DNA of 64,000 bases from Streptomyces sp. NBC_01381 (GCF_026340305.1 NZ_JAPEPI010000001.1:1922001-1986000), one strand, 5' to 3'; numbered from the stretch's first letter, positions 34,901 to 43,756 are shown. Numbers and translations: made by a program. The notes: a model not told the origin generated them from the letters alone.

Positions 34901-36136
34901 TTGGCACGCAAGATCGGCAGCCGGTACACCGCCCACCAGATCCTTGGTCGGGGCAGCGCCGGCACGGTGTGGCTCGGCGAGGGACCCGAGGGGCCCGTCG
35001 CCATCAAGCTGCTGCGCGAGGACCTGGCGTCCGACCAGGAGCTCGTCGGCCGCTTCGTCCAGGAGCGCACGGCACTCCTGAGCCTCGACCACGCGCGCGT
35101 GGTGGGCGTCCACGACCTGGTGGTCGACGGCAACGACCTGGCCCTGGTCATGGACCTGGTCCGGGGTACGGACCTGCGCACCCGCCTCGACCGTGAACGT
35201 CGCCTCGCTCCGGAGGCGGCGGTGGCGATCGTCGCGGACGTCGCGGACGGGCTCGCGGCGGCGCATGCGGCGGGGATCGTGCACCGTGACGTGAAGCCGG
35301 AGAACGTACTCCTGGACATGCAGGGTCCGCTGGGCCCCGGCGGGTCGCACCCGGCGCTCCTGACGGACTTCGGCGTCGCCAAGCTGATCGACTCCCCGCG
35401 CCGCACGCGCGCGACAAAGATCATCGGTACGCCGGACTATCTGGCCCCCGAGATCATCGAGGGCCTGCCCCCGCGCGCGGCGGTCGACATCTACGCCCTC
35501 GCGACGGTCCTGTACGAACTCCTGGCGGGCTTCACGCCGTTCGGCGGCGGTCACCCGGGTGCGGTGCTCCGCCGCCACGTCACGGAGACGGTGGTCCCCC
35601 TCCCCGGCATCCCGGACGAGCTGTGGCAGCTCATGGTCCAGTGCCTGGCGAAGGCCCCGGCATCCCGGCTTCGCGCCTCCGAGCTGGCCGCGCGCCTGCG
35701 GGAGCTGCAGCCGCTGGTGGCGGGGATGCCGCCGCTGGACGTGGACGAGCCGGACACGGAGCCGCTGCCGGAGGAGGCCGACGAGGAGCCCGCGCCGGAC
35801 CCGGCCCCGGGCGCCCCCCGTCGGGGAGCGGTCCCTCTGGTCCCCGGAGCCGCCCCCGACTCGAACCGCGACACCCACACCTCGATGCGGGTCCCCGGCC
35901 CCGACGAGCTCGCAGGCGGTGCCCGAGGCACGGCCCGCGCCCCACGCGCCGCGGGTTCGGCCCGCCCCGGCTCGGCCCGCCACCGCGCCTCGGCCCGCCG
36001 CCGCAGGATCACGCTCGGCGTGGCGGGAGCGGTGATCGTCGCTGCCGCGGGCATCGGTACCTGGGCCGCCACCAGCGACGACGACGCGGACGCAACACCC
36101 CAGGACACGAAGAACTCGGCCCCAGAGTCCCCCTGA
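34901..36136 (+). CDS. pkaB: Membrane-anchored serine/threonine protein kinase PkaB
   Basis: 411 aa from TTG 34901, chosen because AGGAG lies 5 bases upstream and MARKIGSRYTAHQILG starts the kinase fold. The kinase domain has LGRGSAGTVW, Lys36 (VAIKLLRE), HRDVKPENVLL with Asp130, DFG at 146-148 and LAPEII. An acidic then Arg/Ala-rich linker leads to one membrane segment near 377-395 (TLGVAGAVIVAAAGIGTWAA) and a short acidic outer tail without PASTA repeats. Length matches S. coelicolor PkaB. The linker contains Thr residues that could be phosphorylated. It lies 230 bases after pkaA behind a terminator, so it probably has its own promoter. Confidence 0.9.
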   Translation: MARKIGSRYTAHQILGRGSAGTVWLGEGPEGPVAIKLLREDLASDQELVGRFVQERTALLSLDHARVVGVHDLVVDGNDLALVMDLVRGTDLRTRLDRERRLAPEAAVAIVADVADGLAAAHAAGIVHRDVKPENVLLDMQGPLGPGGSHPALLTDFGVAKLIDSPRRTRATKIIGTPDYLAPEIIEGLPPRAAVDIYALATVLYELLAGFTPFGGGHPGAVLRRHVTETVVPLPGIPDELWQLMVQCLAKAPASRLRASELAARLRELQPLVAGMPPLDVDEPDTEPLPEEADEEPAPDPAPGAPRRGAVPLVPGAAPDSNRDTHTSMRVPGPDELAGGARGTARAPRAAGSARPGSARHRASARRRRITLGVAGAVIVAAAGIGTWAATSDDDADATPQDTKNSAPESP

Positions 36137-36146
36137 CCCCCGCCTG

Positions 36147-36220
36147 CCCCACGGCGGGGCGCGCCCTTGTCCGCCGCTCCGCGCCGGATTCCCCACCCGC
36201 CCACCCGATCACCCGGCACC
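36147..36220 (-). repeat. REP-like element, copy A (inverted)
   Basis: Reverse orientation of the element seen at 36608 and 36734, sharing CCGCTCCGCGCCGGATTCCC and CACCCGATCACCCGGCAC. The small hairpin core is imperfect in this copy. Confidence 0.75.
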
Positions 36221-36261
36221 GGCCAGGAACCGTAGGGGCAGCCGGGCCGGGGTGTTCATCT

Positions 36262-36339
36262 GCCGCATGGTGGGGCGCGCTCCTGTCCCGCCGCTTCGCG
36301 CCGGATCTTTCCCGCCCACCCACCCGATCACCCGGCACC
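36262..36339 (-). repeat. REP-like element, copy B (inverted)
   Basis: Second inverted copy, sharing CCGCTTCGCGCCGGATCTTT and CCACCCACCCGATCACCCGG with copies D and E in reverse complement. Confidence 0.78.
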
Positions 36340-36421
36340 ACGGCCTCACCGTGTGAAGCACCCCGCATGGGCGGGCAACCGCCCGAACCCATGAACGGCG
36401 TACACCCGCGCCCTGGCCCCC

Positions 36422-36452
36422 ACCGCTCCGCGCCGGACCTCTCCCACCCGCC
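36422..36452 (-). repeat. REP-like element, partial copy C
   Basis: Only the CCGCTCCGCGCCGGACCTCT core and the CCCACCCGCC flank remain. Confidence 0.6.
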
Positions 36453-36607
36453 GCAGACCGGCGGGCAGACCCGAGCGGGCGGCGAGCGACAACCTGGGGT
36501 GGGTACTGCCTGCTCCTGCGGCCGGACAAGGCCCCCTGCGCCCCCTCGGTGCGGAGGCCGAGCGACAGCCCGGGGCGGGCACTGGCCGGTTCTGCGGCCG
36601 GGGCGGG

Positions 36608-36683
36608 ATGCCGGGCAATCGGGCGGGTGGGTGGGGAAGATCCGGCGCGAAGCGCCGGGACAGGCTCCGCCCGCAGGGCAGCA
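36608..36683 (+). repeat. REP-like element, copy D
   Basis: A 76-base element containing a 7-base-pair hairpin, CCGGCGCGAAGCGCCGG. It is identical to copy E (36734-36809) except for one T/C difference. Confidence 0.85.
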
Positions 36684-36733
36684 GACGACCGACAGCCCGG
36701 GGTGGATCCGCCCCGCTCCTACGGCCGGGCCGT

Positions 36734-36809
36734 ATGCCGGGCAATCGGGCGGGTGGGCGGGGAAGATCCGGCGCGAAGCGCCGGGACAGGCTCCGCCCGC
36801 AGGGCAGCA
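36734..36809 (+). repeat. REP-like element, copy E
   Basis: Direct copy of D at a spacing of 126 bases with one mismatch in 76. The sequence before each copy (gacagcccggggYgg and cggccgg) is also related, so the duplicated unit is close to the full 126 bases. Confidence 0.85.
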
Positions 36810-37004
36810 CAAGCGTGACGTCCCCGCCCCACCGGGCAGCACACCCGCGACGCCCCCGCAGGGCAAGCACACCCGCGAGGCCCCCACAGAGCAAGCACAC
36901 CCGCCCCGCCCCCGCAGGGCAGCACGACACCCCCGCAGGCCCGGCGACACCGTTCCCCCGCCCGGGAGGGCAGACCGCTTGCGCTCAGCCGTTAGGCTGG
37001 ACCC

Positions 37005-38111
37005 GTGGCAGTCGTCGATGTATCCGAAGAGCTCAAGTCCCTCTCCTCGACCATGGAGTCGATCGAGGCCGTCCTGGACCTCGACAAGCTGAGGGCAGAC
37101 ATCGCCGTGCTCGAGGAGCAGGCGGCCGCGCCGTCCCTGTGGGACGACCCGGATGCGGCACAGAAGATCACCAGCAAGCTGAGCCACCTCCAGGCGGAGG
37201 TGCGCAAGGCCGAGGCCCTGCGCGGGCGCATCGACGACCTCGGCGTGCTCTTCGAGATGGCCGAGGAGGAGGACGACCCGGACACCCGCGCCGAGGCCGA
37301 GTCCGAGCTCACGGCCGTGAAGAAGGCGCTGGACGAGATGGAGGTCCGCACGCTCCTCTCCGGCGAGTACGACGCCCGTGAGGCGCTCGTCACCATCCGC
37401 GCGGAGGCCGGCGGCGTCGACGCCTCCGACTTCGCCGAGAAGCTGCAGCGCATGTACCTGCGCTGGGCCGAGCGGCACGGCTACAAGTCGGAGCTCTACG
37501 AAACCTCGTACGCGGAAGAGGCCGGCATCAAGTCGACCACCTTCGCCGTCCAGGTCCCGTACGCCTACGGAACGCTCTCGGTCGAGCAGGGCACCCACCG
37601 TCTGGTCCGCATCTCGCCCTTCGACAACCAGGGGCGTCGCCAGACCTCCTTCGCCGGCGTCGAGATCCTCCCGGTCGTCGAGCAGACCGACCACATCGAG
37701 ATCGACGAGTCCGAGCTGCGCATCGACGTGTACCGCTCATCGGGCCCCGGCGGCCAGGGCGTCAACACGACCGACTCCGCGGTCCGCCTGACGCACATCC
37801 CCACCGGCATCGTCGTCTCCTGCCAGAACGAGCGCTCGCAGATCCAGAACAAGGCGAGCGCGATGAACGTCCTCCAGGCCAAGCTCCTCGAGCGCCGCCG
37901 CCAGGAGGAGCAGGCGAAGATGAACGCGCTCAAGGGTGACGGCGGCAACTCCTGGGGCAACCAGATGCGTTCGTACGTCCTGCACCCCTACCAGATGGTG
38001 AAGGACCTGCGTACGGAGTTCGAGGTCGGCAACCCGGAGTCCGTGTTCAACGGCGAGATCGACGGTTTCCTCGAGGCCGGAATTCGCTGGCGCAAGCAGC
38101 AGGAGAAGTAG
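37005..38111 (+). CDS. prfB: Peptide chain release factor 2
   Basis: 368 aa from GTG 37005. It recognises UGA and UAA stop codons and triggers hydrolysis of the finished peptide on the ribosome. It has an N-terminal helical domain rich in Glu and Leu, the SPF stop-codon recognition tripeptide near 204 (VRISPFDNQ) and the catalytic GGQ near 248 (SGPGGQGVN). The frame is continuous from the start codon: no in-frame UGA or frameshift site of the Escherichia coli prfB type is present. It is followed by a hairpin. Confidence 0.97.
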   Translation: MAVVDVSEELKSLSSTMESIEAVLDLDKLRADIAVLEEQAAAPSLWDDPDAAQKITSKLSHLQAEVRKAEALRGRIDDLGVLFEMAEEEDDPDTRAEAESELTAVKKALDEMEVRTLLSGEYDAREALVTIRAEAGGVDASDFAEKLQRMYLRWAERHGYKSELYETSYAEEAGIKSTTFAVQVPYAYGTLSVEQGTHRLVRISPFDNQGRRQTSFAGVEILPVVEQTDHIEIDESELRIDVYRSSGPGGQGVNTTDSAVRLTHIPTGIVVSCQNERSQIQNKASAMNVLQAKLLERRRQEEQAKMNALKGDGGNSWGNQMRSYVLHPYQMVKDLRTEFEVGNPESVFNGEIDGFLEAGIRWRKQQEK

Positions 38112-38141
38112 CGGAAAGCGCTCGCGCCGCTTTATCGACAA

Positions 38142-38172
38142 GGCAACTGCTGCCACTGTGGCGGCAGTTGCC
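38142..38172 (+). terminator. Hairpin terminator after prfB
   Basis: GGCAACTGCTGCC pairs with GGCGGCAGTTGCC (one G-U) around ACTGT, followed by cctttgttgtg. It begins 30 bases after the prfB stop. Confidence 0.85.
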
Positions 38173-38405
38173 CTTTGTTGTGCCTCTTACGTCACAGTCA
38201 CATCTCCGTACGCCGGTCAACTGATCCCATTTCAGACATCGCGCCCGCAACGACCTTGACGCTGTCATGAAAAGTGGAAAGGCTAGCGAGCGGCATGCGT
38301 ATCTCTGGGACGCGTGTGATCTGTGGGGGCCGATCCATTGCCCCCGGCGAACGCAGTCCCGGACGCTGCCTCACTGACGATTCAGCTACTGGGGGTAGCA
38401 GCCAG

Positions 38406-39080
38406 ATGACCAAGAAGACGCGGATCCGCGTGGCACGGATAGCGGCCGGTGCGGTGATCGCCGCGGGTGCTTCGCTGACCGCCGCCGGTGCCGCCTCGGC
38501 CCTGGACGTCGGCGTCGAGCTCGGCGGTGCGGGCGTCCACGCCAACGCCGACGAGAACGGCATCGGCGTCGACGTCGGCCTGGGCGATGACGACGACGAG
38601 CCCACCGAGGAGCCGACGGAGATCCCGACGGACCCGGAGGAGCCCACGGAGGAGCCGACGGAGCCCACCGAGGAGCCCACCGAGCCCACGGAGGAGCCGA
38701 CCGAGCCCACCGAGGAGCCCACCGAGCCCACGGACGAGCCGACCGAGCCCACCACGGACCCGACGGACCCCACGGACCCGACGGACGAGCCCACCGCCGA
38801 CCCGAGCGACCCGGGCAACGGCAACGGCACGGGCGGTAACGACAACGACCCTGACGGCGGCTCCAACCCCGTCGAGCAGGGCAAGGGCAAGGACAGCCTG
38901 ACCGACACGGGCTCCACCCCGGTCGAGCAGGGCGGCGACAAGGCCGACAAGGGCGAGCTCGCCGAGACGGGTGCCGCCGAGACCACGTTCCTGCTGATCG
39001 GCGCCGCGACGATGATCGCCGGCGGCATCGGCTTCCGCGTTCTGCCGCGCTTCGTCGGCAACCGCGGCGCCGCTGCCTGA
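38406..39080 (+). CDS. Sortase-anchored cell-wall protein (LAETG) with Pro-Thr-Glu repeat stalk
   Basis: 224 aa from ATG 38406; a GTG at 38274 in frame adds 44 unlikely residues before the signal peptide. Residues 1-35 are a Sec signal (MTKKTRIRVARIAAGAVIAA to AASA). A short domain is followed by a stalk of EPTEEPTEPTEEPTE units (about 62-140) ending in DPSDPGNGNGTGG. The C-terminus carries the sorting signal: LAETG near 189-193, a hydrophobic span (TTFLLIGAATMIAGGIGFRV) and a basic tail. LAXTG is the motif used by class E sortases in Streptomyces (chaplins), so the protein should be covalently attached to peptidoglycan. No enzymatic domain is visible; it is probably structural. Confidence 0.9.
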   Translation: MTKKTRIRVARIAAGAVIAAGASLTAAGAASALDVGVELGGAGVHANADENGIGVDVGLGDDDDEPTEEPTEIPTDPEEPTEEPTEPTEEPTEPTEEPTEPTEEPTEPTDEPTEPTTDPTDPTDPTDEPTADPSDPGNGNGTGGNDNDPDGGSNPVEQGKGKDSLTDTGSTPVEQGGDKADKGELAETGAAETTFLLIGAATMIAGGIGFRVLPRFVGNRGAAA

Positions 39081-39123
39081 TCCAGGGCACGCGGTTTGCG
39101 TACGTGATGTACGCGACGTACGT

Positions 39124-39158
39124 CAGAAGGGCCCGGAGCGCTGCTCCGGGCCCTTCTG
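39124..39158. terminator. Bidirectional terminator
   Basis: A perfect 16-base stem, CAGAAGGGCCCGGAGC with GCTCCGGGCCCTTCTG, around a three-base loop. It lies between the stops of the convergent LAETG gene and the zinc-ribbon gene. Confidence 0.93.
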
Positions 39159-39185
39159 GGTGTCCTGGCGCGCCCCTGGCGCGTG

Positions 39186-39383
39186 CTAAGCGGTCTGTTG
39201 CGCCAGCAGCGCCATCGCAGCGATCAGCACCACGAGGACCCCTATCAGGGCCGCGGGGCTGAGGCCGCCGAACGGCCCTTCTTGCTGCTGCTGCATGCGC
39301 TCGCGATTGGCCCGGCACACGGGGCAGCGGCCTTCGCTGACGGGCGCCGCGCAGTTCGCGCACACCAACCTGTCATAGGTCAT
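39186..39383 (-). CDS. Small zinc-ribbon membrane protein
   Basis: 65 aa from ATG 39383. The N-terminus has two CXXC pairs (CANC and CPVC) spaced as a zinc ribbon, then a polar RERMQQQQE stretch and one C-terminal membrane segment (AALIGVLVVLIAAMALLAQQ). This is a single-pass protein with a cytoplasmic metal-binding head, conserved in Streptomyces next to ftsE as far as I recall. It is divergent from ftsE across 239 bases. The function is unknown. Confidence 0.8.
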   Translation of the reverse strand: MTYDRLVCANCAAPVSEGRCPVCRANRERMQQQQEGPFGGLSPAALIGVLVVLIAAMALLAQQTA

Positions 39384-39622
39384 GCGCTCCTCCTCCCGCA
39401 CAGTCACAGCCTGCCCAACGCTAGGGGGAACCCAACCGTTCCCCTTCCACTGTGCCAGCTTCCACGGATTTCGGCGCGGCCCGCCCGGCACAGTCGGTTT
39501 CGGACTGATCTGTTCCGTGGTATATCCGCGACAATTCGCGCAACTCAGGACGCTGACTGCGCTCGCGCACCGCCTTCGCGTATGGTCACGCACACCTACC
39601 CCCGGCTACCCGTGGTGCATCC

Positions 39623-40312
39623 GTGATCCGATTCGACAACGTCTCCAAGGCCTACCCCAAGCAGTCCCGGCCCGCTCTCCGGGATGTCTCCCTGGAGATC
39701 GAGAAGGGCGAGTTCGTCTTCCTGGTGGGATCGTCCGGCTCCGGAAAGTCCACCTTCCTGCGGCTGATCCTCCGCGAGGAGCGCACCAGCCACGGCCAGG
39801 TGCACGTCCTCGGCAAGGACCTCGCCCGCCTCTCCAACTTCAAGGTGCCGCACATGCGGCGCCAGTTGGGCACCGTCTTCCAGGACTTCCGTCTCCTTCC
39901 GAACAAGACCGTCGGCGAGAACGTCGCCTTCGCGCAGGAAGTCATCGGCAAGTCCCGCGGCGAGATCCGCAAGTCCGTGCCCCAGGTCCTCGACCTCGTC
40001 GGTCTCGGCGGCAAAGAGGACCGGATGCCCGGCGAGCTCTCCGGTGGTGAGCAGCAGCGGGTGGCGATCGCGCGAGCCTTCGTCAACCGCCCCAAGCTGC
40101 TCATCGCGGACGAGCCGACCGGCAACCTCGACCCGCAGACGTCGGTCGGCATCATGAAGCTGCTCGACCGGATCAACCGGACCGGCACGACCGTCGTCAT
40201 GGCGACCCACGACCAGCAGATCGTGGACCAGATGCGCAAGCGGGTCATCGAGCTGGAGAAGGGCCGTCTCGTCCGCGACCAGTCGCGCGGCGTATACGGC
40301 TACCAGCACTGA
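39623..40312 (+). CDS. ftsE: Cell division ATP-binding protein FtsE
   Basis: 229 aa from GTG 39623. This is a complete ABC ATPase: Walker [10 protein letters not shown] near 36-44, Q-loop FQDF, signature LSGGEQQR near 139, Walker B LLIADEP, and the switch His in MATHD. With FtsX it forms a type VII ABC mechanotransmission complex that controls peptidoglycan hydrolases rather than transport. The ftsX start is 43 bases downstream: one operon. Confidence 0.97.
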   Translation: MIRFDNVSKAYPKQSRPALRDVSLEIEKGEFVFLVGSSGSGKSTFLRLILREERTSHGQVHVLGKDLARLSNFKVPHMRRQLGTVFQDFRLLPNKTVGENVAFAQEVIGKSRGEIRKSVPQVLDLVGLGGKEDRMPGELSGGEQQRVAIARAFVNRPKLLIADEPTGNLDPQTSVGIMKLLDRINRTGTTVVMATHDQQIVDQMRKRVIELEKGRLVRDQSRGVYGYQH

Positions 40313-40355
40313 CGACCCGTACTGATCCACAGCACTGATCCACTGAAAGGGAGCC

Positions 40356-41273
40356 ATGCGCGCCCAGTTCGTCCTGTCGGAGATCGGCGTCGGTCTCCGC
40401 CGCAATCTCACGATGACCTTCGCGGTCATCGTCTCCGTCGCCCTCTCGCTCGCCCTGTTCGGCGGCTCGCTGCTCATGCGCGACCAGGTGAGCACGATGA
40501 AGGGCTACTGGTACGACAAGGTCAACGTCTCGATCTTCCTCTGCAACAAGGCCGACGCCGAGCAGGACCCCAAGTGTGCCAAGGGCGCGGTCACGAACGA
40601 GCAGAAGGAACAGATCCGCGCGGATCTGAAGAAGATGCCGGTCGTGGACAAGGTCGCGTACGAGTCGTCCGACGACGCGTACAGGCACTACAAGGAGCAG
40701 TTCGGCGACTCCCCGCTGTCCAGCTCGCTCACGCCGGACCAGATGCAGGAGTCGTACCGCATCAAGCTGAAGGACCCGGAGAAGTACAAGGTGGTCGCGA
40801 CCGCCTTCTCCGGGCGTGACGGCGTGCAGTCCGTGCAGGACCAGAAGGGCGTCCTGGACAACCTCTTCGAGCTCCTGAACGGTATGAACTGGGCGGCGCT
40901 CGCGGTGATGATGCTGATGCTCGTCGTCGCGCTGATGCTGATCGTCAACACGGTGCGCGTCTCGGCGTTCAGCCGCAGACGTGAAACCGGCATCATGCGG
41001 CTTGTCGGCGCGTCGAGCTTCTACATCCAGATGCCGTTCATCATGGAGGCCGCCGTCGCCGGTCTCATCGGCGGCGGTGTCGCCTGCGGCATGCTCCTCG
41101 TGGGCCGTTACTTCATGATCGACCACGGTCTCGCGCTCTCCGAGAAGCTGAATCTGATCAACTTCATCGGGTGGGACGCGGTCCTGGCCAAGCTGCCGCT
41201 GGTGCTCGCCATCAGCCTGCTGATGCCCGCGCTGGCCGCGTTCTTCGCGTTGCGCAAGTACCTCAAGGTGTGA
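40356..41273 (+). CDS. ftsX: Cell division membrane protein FtsX
   Basis: 305 aa from ATG 40356, with AAAGGGAG upstream. It has the FtsX layout: a cytoplasmic N-terminus (RAQFVLSEIGVGLRRN), one membrane segment, a large outer loop (about 50-180) with a Cys pair (FLCNKADAEQDPKCAKG), then three membrane segments and ending FFALRKYLKV. It relays ATP hydrolysis by FtsE to hydrolases outside the membrane. The S41 protease gene follows after 78 bases. Confidence 0.96.
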   Translation: MRAQFVLSEIGVGLRRNLTMTFAVIVSVALSLALFGGSLLMRDQVSTMKGYWYDKVNVSIFLCNKADAEQDPKCAKGAVTNEQKEQIRADLKKMPVVDKVAYESSDDAYRHYKEQFGDSPLSSSLTPDQMQESYRIKLKDPEKYKVVATAFSGRDGVQSVQDQKGVLDNLFELLNGMNWAALAVMMLMLVVALMLIVNTVRVSAFSRRRETGIMRLVGASSFYIQMPFIMEAAVAGLIGGGVACGMLLVGRYFMIDHGLALSEKLNLINFIGWDAVLAKLPLVLAISLLMPALAAFFALRKYLKV

Positions 41274-41351
41274 CAAGACCCGCCTGTACGTAAGGGCGTC
41301 GTGCGGTTCAACCGGCCGTACGGCGCCCTTCGTTGTCCTAGACTCACCGGC

Positions 41352-42542
41352 ATGTCAGGCCCCGACCGGTTCTGCGACCGGCTCTCCCGGCCCCGCCGCA
41401 TCCGCCGTGGGGCCACGCTGACATTGGTCTTCGCGAGTGTCCTCGCCACCGGCGCGGCCACCGGATCCTGGAGCGAGGGCGCCGAGCAGGGCCGGAAGTC
41501 GCCCTCCCCTGCGACCCGTTCCGTCGCCTTGTCCGGCGACGCGGGCGACGCCGCCGATGAAGCGGCCGATGCCGCCGCCGAGGCGATGGCCGACGGCAAG
41601 TCCGGCGAGAAGGCCGCGGAGGACGCCGTCAGCCGCAGCGGTGACCGCTGGGGTTCGGTGTACTCCCCCGGGGAGTTCCAGGAGTTCGAGCAGGCCCTCG
41701 ACGGCGCCTACACCGGAGTCGGCCTGTGGGCCAGGCGCGCGGCCGACGGGCGCATCGAGGTGTCCCGCGTCCAGCGCGGCGGCCCCGCCGACCGGGCCGG
41801 CGTACGCGAGGGCGACCGGCTCACGAGCATCGACGGCAGACGCGTGGCGGGGCTCCCCGTCACCGAGGTGGTGTCCCTGCTGCGCGGCGACCGCGCCGGC
41901 ACCCCCGTCACCCTGGACCTGGAGCGGGGCACGCGCGCGTGGAGCGAGACGCTGCACCGGGCCCGCCTCTCCACGGACCCCGTCACGGTCACCCGGATCG
42001 CGGGCGGCGCCGTACTGATCAAGGTCGACGCCTTCACCAAGGGGTCGGGCGAGCGGGTGCGTTCAGCGGTGCGCAAGGCCCCCGAGGGCGCCGGGATCCT
42101 GCTCGATCTGCGGGGGAACTCCGGAGGCCTGGTGTCGGAGGCGGTCACCGCGGCGTCCGGCCTTGTCGACGGCGGCCTGGTGGCCACGTACGACGTGCGC
42201 GGCCGGCAGAAGGCGCTCCATGCCGAGCAGGGCGGGGACACCTCCAGACCTGTGGTCGCGCTGGTCGACGGCGGCACGATGAGCGCGGCTGAACTGCTGA
42301 CGGGAGCGCTGCAGGACCGCGGCCGGGCGGTCGTGGTGGGCTCGCAGACCTTCGGCAAGGGCTCGGTGCAGATGCCGAGCCGGCTGCCCGACGGCTCGGT
42401 GGCCGAGCTGACGGTCGGGCACTACCGCACTCCTTCGGGGCGAGCGGTCGACGGCCAGGGCATCACGCCCGACCTGGAGGTCGACGGCGGGGCCGAGACC
42501 CGGGCCGAGACAGTATTGACTGGCCTCGGACCCCCCTCGTAG
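41352..42542 (+). CDS. S41-family C-terminal processing protease
   Basis: 396 aa from ATG 41352; a TAGACT -10-like sequence sits only 8 bases upstream, so it may have a leaderless promoter of its own. Residues 1-45 are a basic then hydrophobic signal (TLTLVFASVLATGAATG). A PDZ domain lies near 110-190 (GVGLWARRAADGRIEVSRV, RAGVREGDRLTSIDG). The protease core has ILLDLRGNSGG, the catalytic Ser in GGTMSAAELL near 309 and the catalytic Lys in GKGSVQ near 335. CtpA-like proteases trim or degrade exported proteins from the C-terminus. Its place after ftsEX suggests envelope quality control at division. smpB follows after 18 bases. Confidence 0.93.
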   Translation: MSGPDRFCDRLSRPRRIRRGATLTLVFASVLATGAATGSWSEGAEQGRKSPSPATRSVALSGDAGDAADEAADAAAEAMADGKSGEKAAEDAVSRSGDRWGSVYSPGEFQEFEQALDGAYTGVGLWARRAADGRIEVSRVQRGGPADRAGVREGDRLTSIDGRRVAGLPVTEVVSLLRGDRAGTPVTLDLERGTRAWSETLHRARLSTDPVTVTRIAGGAVLIKVDAFTKGSGERVRSAVRKAPEGAGILLDLRGNSGGLVSEAVTAASGLVDGGLVATYDVRGRQKALHAEQGGDTSRPVVALVDGGTMSAAELLTGALQDRGRAVVVGSQTFGKGSVQMPSRLPDGSVAELTVGHYRTPSGRAVDGQGITPDLEVDGGAETRAETVLTGLGPPS

Positions 42543-42560
42543 TGCGAAAATGGCCGCACT

Positions 42561-43082
42561 ATGGCGAAGGAAAAGGTAAAGCGCAAGGCCGCGAAGGCCG
42601 CTGAGAAGGCCCCCGCCCGGAAGATGGTCGCGCAGAACAAGAAGGCGCGGCACGACTACCACATCCTCGACACGTACGAGTGTGGCCTCGTCCTGATGGG
42701 CACCGAGGTCAAGTCGCTGCGGATGGGCAGGGCCTCCCTGGTGGACGGCTTCGTACAGATCGACAACGGAGAGGCGTGGCTGCACAACATCCACGTCCCG
42801 GAGTACGTGCAGGGCACCTGGACCAACCACTCGGCCACGCGGAAGCGCAAGCTCCTGCTGCACCGGGCGGAGATCGACAAGCTGGAGTCCAAGTCGCAGG
42901 AGACGGGTCACACGATCGTGCCCCTGTCCCTGTACTTCAAGGACAGCCGGGTCAAGGTCGAGATCGCTCTTGCCAAGGGCAAGAAGGAGTACGACAAGAG
43001 GCAGACACTGCGTGAGAAGCAGGACACCCGCGAGACGAACCGCGCGATCGCGGCGGTCAAGCGGCGCCAGCGGAGCGCCTGA
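42561..43082 (+). CDS. smpB: tmRNA-binding protein SmpB
   Basis: 173 aa from ATG 42561. A Lys/Ala-rich N-terminal extension ([20 protein letters not shown]) precedes the conserved core [26 protein letters not shown], then the lysine-rich tail [13 protein letters not shown] that enters the ribosomal decoding centre. It delivers tmRNA to stalled ribosomes. The partner RNA gene ssrA lies 108 bases downstream on the same strand. Confidence 0.97.
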   Translation: MAKEKVKRKAAKAAEKAPARKMVAQNKKARHDYHILDTYECGLVLMGTEVKSLRMGRASLVDGFVQIDNGEAWLHNIHVPEYVQGTWTNHSATRKRKLLLHRAEIDKLESKSQETGHTIVPLSLYFKDSRVKVEIALAKGKKEYDKRQTLREKQDTRETNRAIAAVKRRQRSA

Positions 43083-43190
43083 GGTGCTTGCCTCCTGAGG
43101 TCGCAAGGAATTGGCTGGCATCGTCGTGCGTTGGTCACGTACGATGGGTCTTGCTCCTCACAGCAGGGGCAAGCATTGAAAAATCAACAT
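43083..43190 (+). promoter_or_regulatory. ssrA leader region
   Basis: 108 bases between smpB and mature tmRNA. A TACGAT -10-like hexamer is at 43139-43144. A hairpin at 43150-43173 (CTTGCTCCT with AGGGGCAAG) lies in the pre-tmRNA leader and could mark smpB termination or processing. Confidence 0.5.
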
Positions 43191-43576
43191 GGGGATGATC
43201 GGTTTCGACAGCGGATGTCGAAGCAGGGGAAGCGAGCCGAGGAAGCGGCAATGATCTCGTAAACCATATGTCGCAACCAATAATCGCCAATTCTAAGAGC
43301 GATTCCCAGTCCTTCGCCCTCGCTGCCTAATAAGCAGTGAGTGAAGGACCCTTAATGGGTGTCAGCCCGGGAGTGTTCCCGACCCGGATCCTGGCATAAT
43401 TTAGGGAACTAAACCATCGAGCCCGGTCACGGGGTTCGATGGGAAATCAAACAGTGGCTGGGCCCGTCGGAGACTTGTTCGCGAGATCACCGGGGCCGAG
43501 AAAATCGAAGCGAACTGCGCTCGGAGAAGCCCTCCTTTAGCACCGTTGGACGCGGGTTCGATTCCCGCCATCTCCA
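43191..43576 (+). ncRNA. ssrA: Transfer-messenger RNA (tmRNA)
   Basis: About 386 nt. The 5' end GGGGATG pairs with CATCTCC at 43569-43575 to form the acceptor stem, and the T-arm GGGTTCGATTCCC is at 43555-43567. A discriminator A follows, and CCA is not encoded (the next bases are CAA). The tag frame starts at GCC 43286 and ends at TAA 43328-43330, encoding ANSKSDSQSFALAA; a second TAA follows. The ALAA end is the degradation signal read by Clp proteases. It rescues stalled ribosomes together with SmpB, encoded just upstream. Confidence 0.97.
43286..43330 (+). other. tmRNA proteolysis tag reading frame
   Basis: Resume codon GCC at 43286, then 13 more codons and TAA, giving ANSKSDSQSFALAA. 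It is shorter by two residues than the S. coelicolor tag as I recall it, with the same ALAA end. Confidence 0.9.
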
Positions 43577-43594
43577 CAATTCCCATGTGAGGTT

Positions 43595-43628
43595 AAAGCC
43601 CCCTGGCCACCGGCCAGGGGGCTTTTTC
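43595..43628 (+). terminator. Intrinsic terminator after ssrA
   Basis: A 14-base stem, AAAGCCCCCTGGCC with GGCCAGGGGGCTTT, around ACC, followed by TT. It starts 19 bases after the tmRNA 3' end. Confidence 0.95.
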
Positions 43629-43756
43629 CGTGTGCGGGGCACGGGTCGGTCGGGCACATCCTCTGGGCATGTGACTCGTTACTGCATCCGAGTGGAGGTT
43701 CACAGCAGCCGGCGGGGCAGAGGACGGCTGCGTACGCAAGAGCAGGAGGCAGTCGC

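Larger units (their letters stand above)
36137..37004. other. Repeat-rich intergenic region between pkaB and prfB
   Basis: 868 bases with no believable gene; reading frames across it encode Arg/Gly/Pro-rich nonsense repeated in several frames. It holds five copies of a REP-like element (listed separately) and CCCGCAGGGCA-type short repeats at 36840-36950. The last 60 bases, where the sequence cttgcgctcagccgttaggctgg shows TAGGCT as a likely -10, should hold the prfB promoter. Confidence 0.8.

Noticed and set aside
37005..37110. Programmed frameshift in prfB
   Set aside because: The frame is continuous from GTG with no in-frame TGA in the first 100 codons, so no frameshift is needed.
36608..37381. 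257-codon plus-strand ORF across the pkaB-prfB gap
   Set aside because: It reads through the REP-like repeats in a frame with repeated GNRAGG-type nonsense and then runs inside prfB out of frame.
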